A stretch of DNA of 64,000 nucleotides from Antedon mediterranea (Eukaryota; Echinodermata; Crinoidea; Comatulida; Antedonidae): contig NC_092670.1 in NCBI RefSeq assembly GCF_964355755.1, forward strand, positions 13,453,201 through 13,517,200, given 5' to 3'. Below the pieces are notes generated by a model, which saw only the letters and a program-made list of their open reading frames with translations, searched no databases and was not told where the DNA came from. Positions 58,584 to 64,000 of the stretch are shown one piece after another; the first letter of the stretch is position 1, and each line of letters starts with the position of its first letter. The translations under genes were made by a program, and so were the position numbers.

Positions 58584-59739
58584 AATCTTCAGAACTGAAT
58601 CCCATGTTTAATAATAATAGCATACAAAATTATAAATAAATAATGCGATAATGTGGTGAGTTATGCAACGTTGATTAATATGATAGTGAAGTCCAACTTG
58701 TACAAAACATATACAGTGAAAACTGTACATGCTAATCACGTCAACTTAAATCATTGTTTCCATGTGATGCAACAATCATCTTGAGAGACTTGTGTTTTAA
58801 CGACTTTTTTAAAACTACATTAAAATTTTTTTTTAGTTCAGAAACAATAGACTTTAGACAGTTAGCTATACCTTTCCATATAGTCTCTATAGCCTATTAA
58901 GCATGTTTGTAACGTTTAACAGGCCTATCACACTTACATTATTGTGCAAGTGCGATTTGCGTAAGTTCATTTATTTACCCCATTTATTTATGTTTTTGTT
59001 TATTTGTATTCACTTATTATTTTAGGTCACCAACTTGATCGAATTCCGCTTGTTTGGTCTTTCATTCGTTAACTTTAACAGCAGCGCGAGGGCAGTGCAA
59101 AACTCCGAGACAAAAAGGAAGCACACAAATCTTAACTGGATGGACACCGGTGGGATGGAATATGTCATCATTGAATGACAGAAACGATTATGAATATAAA
59201 AAAATTAGGCAGCAACATCATCATATTTACATAACAAATCAAGACACAGTATTTGTATTATAAGCTAAATTGGGCCGCCCAACAACATATAATTAGATAA
59301 TCGTGTAATATAATAAAGATACCATACAGTTTGTTAATTCCACCCGGGGTACATAAATGTATATAAAATTACTGAAAATCACATCAAACTTAAAAGGTAT
59401 AAACTTAATTAATAAGAAGGTAAATAAAAAGCACATTACAGATAAAGCTGAGGGCACACGCCAAAACCCCGACTGAAAGTAAGTGTTACCACCCAGATGC
59501 AATTTTTTTGTAGCAGTAAGGCGCCATGCTCAACATACAAAAAATCAGGACACACATTCGTATCACGGAGGAAGGAGCCATATGCTCGACATCCTGAAGA
59601 AAGTCAAAGCGTGAATGATTGAACCCGAATATAACTTTTGACTGCACAGATGTTTCATCCTGCCAATGAAAAATGTTGTTTTGTGTTCGATAAATAAATG
59701 TGAATGAAATAATATACTTGTATGTTTTTGTATTATTAG

Positions 59740-62700
59740 GCCATAGAATTCACATCTGAGATGGTTGCGGTGACAGAGGAAACATTTTTTGTGACTGTTG
59801 ATACCATTGATACCAATGTAAGCTACAACAACAACAACGAACCGTTAGAAGCTATGAACTGGGATCGCTTTTTGTGTATTTTCAGTCATTTTAGCTTCAA
59901 TGATACAGGTAGGTAGGTAAGCACAGTGACGTTTAAAAGGCCAATTATCATCAACACGTATGGGGTAAAACATGCTATCTTCCGACCAATGTGTTATTGG
60001 TAAACCACTACGCATTCGTTTTCCTCCCAATATGTTACGACACGTTGTCATACACCTTGTTGTAGCTATGTAGGCCTACATGCCTACGGCATACAATTAT
60101 GATTCTCATGTTCGTTACCGTGAATCTCGTTTTCCCGTTACTGAATAAGCTAGACCACTTCACAGGACAGAAAGACGGTACCGTGTACACGCAACAATCC
60201 AGTATAGGTTCTAGACTGTGTTTCAACATACTAGTAAAAATATGACTATGGCACATATGGCGTTTCATAGTATAACTCTTGAGCACGCACAGTTGCCAGA
60301 CAAAATCGAAACTGACTGAACGTGAACTAACATACGATATAGATATTAATGTACCATGAACCTAATTCATAGGTCCATCAATATCTAAAAAATGCATTAA
60401 TTTAGCTTGACATCCAAATGATGGATTATACGAACTTTCGCTTGTCTTTGGTCATTTTACTTGCGTTGCGCGTTTGTCTTTGCCTTTCGTCATAATAATT
60501 GTGAACCAAGCTTTATGATCCGCTGAATTGCAGAATACGGTTATTATTAATATATGTATCTCTTCGGAGATCCCGCTTCGTGAATAAAAATACTGAAAGA
60601 TGAGGGCGTATCAATTTGATCTCTGTTGCGCGTGCGTACAACTGAGGACTAGTGCTGTTCCGCCGTACCACGCCGATAATTTTAAAGAGTTGCTATCCAA
60701 TCGAGTTTGAACAATACCATGAAAGCCCCAGTGGTCCAATGGTTATGGAAACTGCATATCAAGCAGACGGTCCGAGTTCGAGTCTCGGTTGGGGCGACTT
60801 TTTCTCATTCTCACAGATTTCCTCATCGTTCCAAATTAATTAATTAAATTTCAGTATATCACCGGGCGGTTTAGAATTAATGTTCGTTGCCTACTGTGTT
60901 TATATTGTTATATAATCAACTGGATTATATAGTTTTTCTATTCCTCTTTCTATTAACCATGCATTTGGCAAGCCGATGCATTCATTCCTCACTTGATTTG
61001 ACATAAATTAATGATTCGAAAAACAATGTATCGCTATAACGAGACAGCATGCTTAATGTGGAACAATATATTGTAAAGTAATATTGCATTAAAGACAATC
61101 TTTTTGAAAAGTGATCTTAGATGAGGAATTAAAGTCCATGGTGTACAATTACAATCCTCCGACTTTCATATATTTGTGAACCATTCTTTCTGCGTTAAGT
61201 TAAAAAATATATAATCGAATAATTACAATACGGAGTTGTATCTAGATGACTGTCAATAGACGGTTAAGATATACCTAGAGACAGCCACAGAATCTGGTGG
61301 TGAATGATTTTTCTAAAACTGCAACAAGCATTCTTTGTTTGTTACTAACAGTTGGTAGACAGATTATCCGTTGTTGGAATCTTTTCTACATCGTACCACA
61401 ACGTGTAAGCCTAAAGTTTACTGACTATAACATTATAGGCAGAGGTTGTATCCTCCATGGGTTTGACGACACAGTAGGTACTGTTACGTACACTATTTCT
61501 TGTCGAATGACTAAATCAATCGTGACTGATGAATGTGTGTGAATGTTATGCCTAATTTCAGTACAATCAAAATCAAAGTGTTTTTAAATTGTTCCGCGTT
61601 GTAATGTATATTTTGTATAGGGTATGCGTCAATTATTTTAAATGTCCTGAAAAAAGCTGTACCGTGTTTTTATACGTTTAAATTGAAAACTGAACAATGT
61701 CCTCATTCGGAATCTAAGCACGTCGGCTTTGTGCCGACAACTGAATGAGTTACACGATTAAGTCCTAACTGTTTTATGTATAAAATGAATTTACACAGCA
61801 CGCATTATATTAAAATCAAATCAGAAAACATAACCAGTATGCCCATAAATTATAATAATACTCTAAAATAAGCTCAGTTTAAAAGATAAAAACAGTTCAC
61901 TTTCTAGATAAGCTGTATTTTAAGTCTGAATATTGACATTTTATTAGATCATCAGCAATAATTTCTAATACTATGCAATATTAAAAGGGGAAAAATTTTT
62001 CATGAGTTTAAAAATGGACTGTTCTATTTAATAAGCAAAGGCGAGTTGGATGGGATAAAATAACGCGCGGCGGAGAACGCAAGAACTAACCGTCAACTTA
62101 AATGTGTTTACAGTAGGACAAAATCGCAAAGACGTATGTCAATGCAACTTTTGACCAATCACTAAACGAACTATGATAGTTGATACCTGCTCGTTGAAAC
62201 GGATATCTTGGCGTTGCGTCCAAGCGGAAACTTCGCTTTACGTTTGTTGCACAGCCGATTCTCGGTACTGTATCTATTTCCGAAGTATCATAATAAATAT
62301 TTGGTATTACCAAGTATTTCTATGATACTTAAGACATAGTTAGTATGTCGAGATTCATCACTGGCAATCACTTATAGCAGCTAATTAATAAAAAACTACA
62401 CTTTAGAAGAAAAAAAAATTACCGTATTTATTTAAATAAACGAGGGTGGTGTTTATTCGGGGAAGGAGTTTACTTTATTTGGGTATACTAATTATGGTAA
62501 CATGTAGGCTATAATCAAATCATCATATGAAAAATACAACATAATTAATATCGTGAAATGATAAAATACAGTCAAAATTGTATCAAAATGCTTGGTAACA
62601 CGTCAATCAATGAATTATACTACAAAAATGGTGTTATAAAATACGGTGTATATGCATGTGGCGGGACGTTTATTCGAGGAAATAAATAAAGACCCCGGGG

Positions 62701-62941
62701 CATTTATTCGAAGGGGTGGGGTTATTCAGAATGATGATATATGGGTGGAGGCATTTATTTGAGGAAGGCGTTAATTCAAAGCGGGGCCTTTATTCGAATA
62801 CATGATGTATCTTTGTTTCTGTAGGACTAGATCTATATTGTGGAGCTGACTGGGATGACGTCAGGTGCTGGCCTCCAACAAAAGCTGGACATGTAGCTAA
62901 TGAAAGTTGTCCTTTCTGGGAAAAGCACAATTCAACCGCTG
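59740..62941 (+). CDS. Class B1 (secretin-family) GPCR, extracellular hormone-receptor domain exons; gene continues right of window
   Basis: Two exons join in phase 1: 59740-59908 (acceptor TATTATTAG; donor ACAG|GTAGGT) and 62825-62941 (acceptor TTTGTTTCTGTAG; donor CTG|GTAAGTAC). The junction reads SFNDTG-LDLYCGADWDD. The product shows the hormone-receptor (HRM) signature: a first Cys (DRFLC), then LYC, VRCWPPTKAG and ESCPFWEK. Spacing is C-x15-C-x8-C-x14-C, with CWPxTxAG as in CRF/DH44- and calcitonin-type receptors. Several N-glycosylation sequons (NVS, NDT, NES, NST) fit an ectodomain. The exon at 59740 has an internal ATG at 59761, but what follows is not a signal peptide, so an upstream phase-0 exon is expected (candidates at 21787 and 24489). 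The last two HRM cysteines and the seven-helix domain should lie beyond 64000. Ligand subtype cannot be decided. The 2.9-kb intron contains a tRNA-like gene and MITE pieces. Confidence 0.75.
60405..60516. mobile_element. Partial MITE, GTGGGAACCAAGCTT family
   Basis: GATGGATTATACGAACTTTC, GCTTGTCTTTGGTCATTTTA, CTTGCGTTGCGCGTTTGTC and TTGTGAACCAAGCTTTA form the right half of the family. Confidence 0.55.
60725..60796 (+). tRNA. tRNA-like gene (possible anticodon ATC) in GPCR intron
   Basis: A 72-nt cloverleaf: acceptor GCCCCAG pairs with TTGGGGC (one G-T), there is an A-box TGGTCCAATGGTTATGG, the anticodon arm is CTGC-ATATCAA-GCAG, and a perfect T arm CCGAG-TTCGAGT-CTCGG contains the B box. A Pol III terminator TTTTT follows within 6 nt (60800-60804). 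The loop reads ATC (Asp), which is unusual, and the first anticodon-stem pair and one D-stem pair are mismatched. A tRNA pseudogene or solo SINE head is therefore possible, though no SINE body follows. The start and end were set by the acceptor stem. Confidence 0.5.
60844..62139. other. GPCR intron segment, nothing recognised
   Basis: AT-rich. An 81-codon frame at 61297-61542 begins at GTG rather than ATG and has no domain or splice context. Confidence 0.35.
62140..62240. mobile_element. Partial MITE, GTGGGAACCAAGCTT family
   Basis: TTTTGACCAATCACTAAACG, ATATCTTGGCGTTGCGTCC and AAGCGGAAACTTCGCTTTA follow the family order, and the copy is diverged. Confidence 0.45.
62430..62810. repeat. Repeat with multiple TTTATTCGAGG motifs
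   Basis: GGTGTTTATTCGGGGAAGGA, GGGACGTTTATTCGAGGAAA, GGGGCATTTATTCGAAGGGG, GAGGCATTTATTTGAGGAAG and GGGGCCTTTATTCGAATA occur in succession, with a companion ACCGTATTTATTTAAATAAA at 62423-62442. It ends about 14 bp before the GPCR exon at 62825. Similar TTTATTCGAGG arrays are known from repeats in several marine invertebrates; class uncertain. Confidence 0.6.
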
Positions 62942-62984
62942 GTAAGTACAACTGAAACACCCGACTCTGACTCTGTCTGCACTA

Positions 62985-63030
62985 TCAGACTTTCTGACAA
63001 AATGTAATGTGATGTGCCCATGGACATGAT
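62985..63030 (+). repeat. GATGTGCCC-family fragment
   Basis: TCTGACAAAATGTAATGTGA then TGTGCCCATGGACATGATGG matches the start of the copy at 63477. Confidence 0.45.
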
Positions 63031-63303
63031 GGAATCTACTTACATATATATTCAGTCTGTCTGTTAGATTAATAATACAAATCTATTTTTCATGTGTACA
63101 GTAATACCATAATATGAACAATATGTTTCCAATATGTGTACGCGTATGGCTAGCCGGCCGCGACGTCTCAGGCAGAAATCATGAATAATGCATGAGATGG
63201 ATTGTTGTCTTATATTAAATACACAATAACAAACCATCCTGCCATAAACAGACAAACATGGAAACAAATTGTGGAAAGCGTAATGTCGGAAGTTGAAAAC
63301 GTT

Positions 63304-63331
63304 AAGAAGAAGAAGAAGAAGAAGAAGAAGA
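63304..63331 (+). repeat. (AAG)n microsatellite
   Basis: Nine uninterrupted AAG units. Confidence 0.9.
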
Positions 63332-63476
63332 GATTAAATATTTAAAAGTTCCAAGTACTCTGCAACAAAATGTGTACATTTTTCTAGAGGAATGAGCTAT
63401 TTAAAGTTCGGGGTTTAGTTTCTATTTCATTTCAAAGTATAGCTCATTCAAATTTGTCCTTTATATTTTTTAAGCT

Positions 63477-63640
63477 CTGTCAAACTTCATGTGACAACAA
63501 AATGTGATGTGCCCATATATTGACATGATGATGTCATATCACTACTATATTTAGGCATATTACCACCATATTTAGGCATAATACACTTTTTTTTGTCAAA
63601 CTAGTTTTGACAAGTGTTTTAGACAGAGGTTTTAGGTTAA
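63477..63640 (+). repeat. GATGTGCCC-family repeat, fullest copy
   Basis: ACAAAATGTGATGTGCCCAT, GACATGATGATGTCATATCA, two CCATATTTAGGCATA-like units, then TTTTTTTTGTCAAACTAGTT and GACAAGTG. Matches 2843-2995 in order. Confidence 0.6.
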
Positions 63641-63721
63641 CCGTTTCCTATTGTTGAACTATTTTCAATCCTGCTAATCATTTGCCTTATTTACCTGTTA
63701 ATCACGCATGTAAAAATGTCA

Positions 63722-63769
63722 TTATCAACATTTTTACAACTCACGTATGAGTTGTGAAAATGTTGATAA
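63722..63769. repeat. Near-perfect 22-bp hairpin
   Basis: TTATCAACATTTTTACAACT then CA is separated by CGTA from TGAGTTGTGAAAATGTTGAT then AA. The arms match except for one position, which is a G-U wobble in one RNA sense. Function unknown. Confidence 0.8.
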
Positions 63770-64000
63770 CAATACTTCATGAAAAACAGAGCAATACATA
63801 CATTGATTAATATATACACTGATAGGTAATGACAATCGTTATTTCTTATCACCCGCATTAACCCATAATTGCTCAATTATCTGTGCAAGTGTACTGTATT
63901 TTATATGGTATACATTAAAGTCATAAACATCGAGTTATCGAATGATTATGCTAAGCGATCCATTTGCCTGTTTATCATAATAATATGTAAAATAGATTTT

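Noticed and set aside
61297-61542. 81-codon plus-strand frame in the GPCR intron
   Set aside because: Begins at GTG rather than ATG, no signal or domain, and no acceptor/donor pair.
63304-63331. CRISPR-like or regulatory array
   Set aside because: It is a plain AAG microsatellite; no direct-repeat/spacer array exists anywhere in the window.

Overview
This window is AT-rich animal nuclear DNA: genes are split by GT-AG introns, the intergenic space is full of decayed mobile elements, and there are no operons or prokaryotic signals. The palindrome TAGGCCTA is strikingly frequent. Together with the aquaporin-11-like gene, BK-beta-like exon, class B GPCR and foldback element, it suggests a marine invertebrate deuterostome, probably echinoderm-like. 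That placement is inference; no species-specific marker was identified.

Firmly supported protein-coding content is sparse. (1) An intronless gene at 7520-8959 (+) encodes a 479-residue single-pass leucine-rich-repeat membrane protein, with a TATA box upstream and poly(A) signals downstream. (2) A two-exon gene at 12771-14974 (-) encodes a 281-residue aquaporin-11/12-type channel. (3) Two exons at 59740-62941 (+) encode the extracellular hormone-binding domain of a class B1 (secretin-family) GPCR whose transmembrane part lies beyond the right edge. (4) An exon at 44404-44616 (+) resembles TM1 and the start of the ectodomain of a BK-channel beta subunit. Further short first-exon candidates that look like signal peptides or start exons lie at 928-992 (-), 21787-21849 (+), 24489-24599 (+), 26771-26840 (+) and 28492-28528 (-). 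The exon at 21787 is phase-compatible with the GPCR exon at 59740 and could be its signal-peptide exon across a very long intron.

The rest is mainly repeats. A palindromic MITE family with GTGGGAACCAAGCTT ends occurs about 16 times. Two MITEs begin with (A/T)GGGCCTGTC-like ends and have 3-bp TWA target duplications. A 1.1-kb foldback element has perfect 87-89 bp inverted ends. A 424-bp element of unknown class is present twice, once inside an older repeat whose unoccupied copy is also in the window. There are also two inverted copies of a TTAAAG-ended element, several tRNA-derived SINEs or SINE tails, LINE 3' ends including one with a readable reverse-transcriptase C-terminus, a 36-bp minisatellite and assorted tandem repeats. 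One tRNA-like gene lies inside the GPCR intron.

Layout: 1-7 kb repeats and a possible minus-strand first exon; 7.4-9.2 kb LRR gene; 9.6-12.6 kb MITE, minisatellite and repeats; 12.8-15.7 kb aquaporin gene and its upstream region; 16.3-17.85 kb SINE plus foldback element; 18-44 kb mostly repeats with first-exon candidates; 44.4 kb BK-beta-like exon; 45-58.6 kb dense mobile elements; 59.7-64 kb GPCR exons with an intronic tRNA-like gene and repeats.
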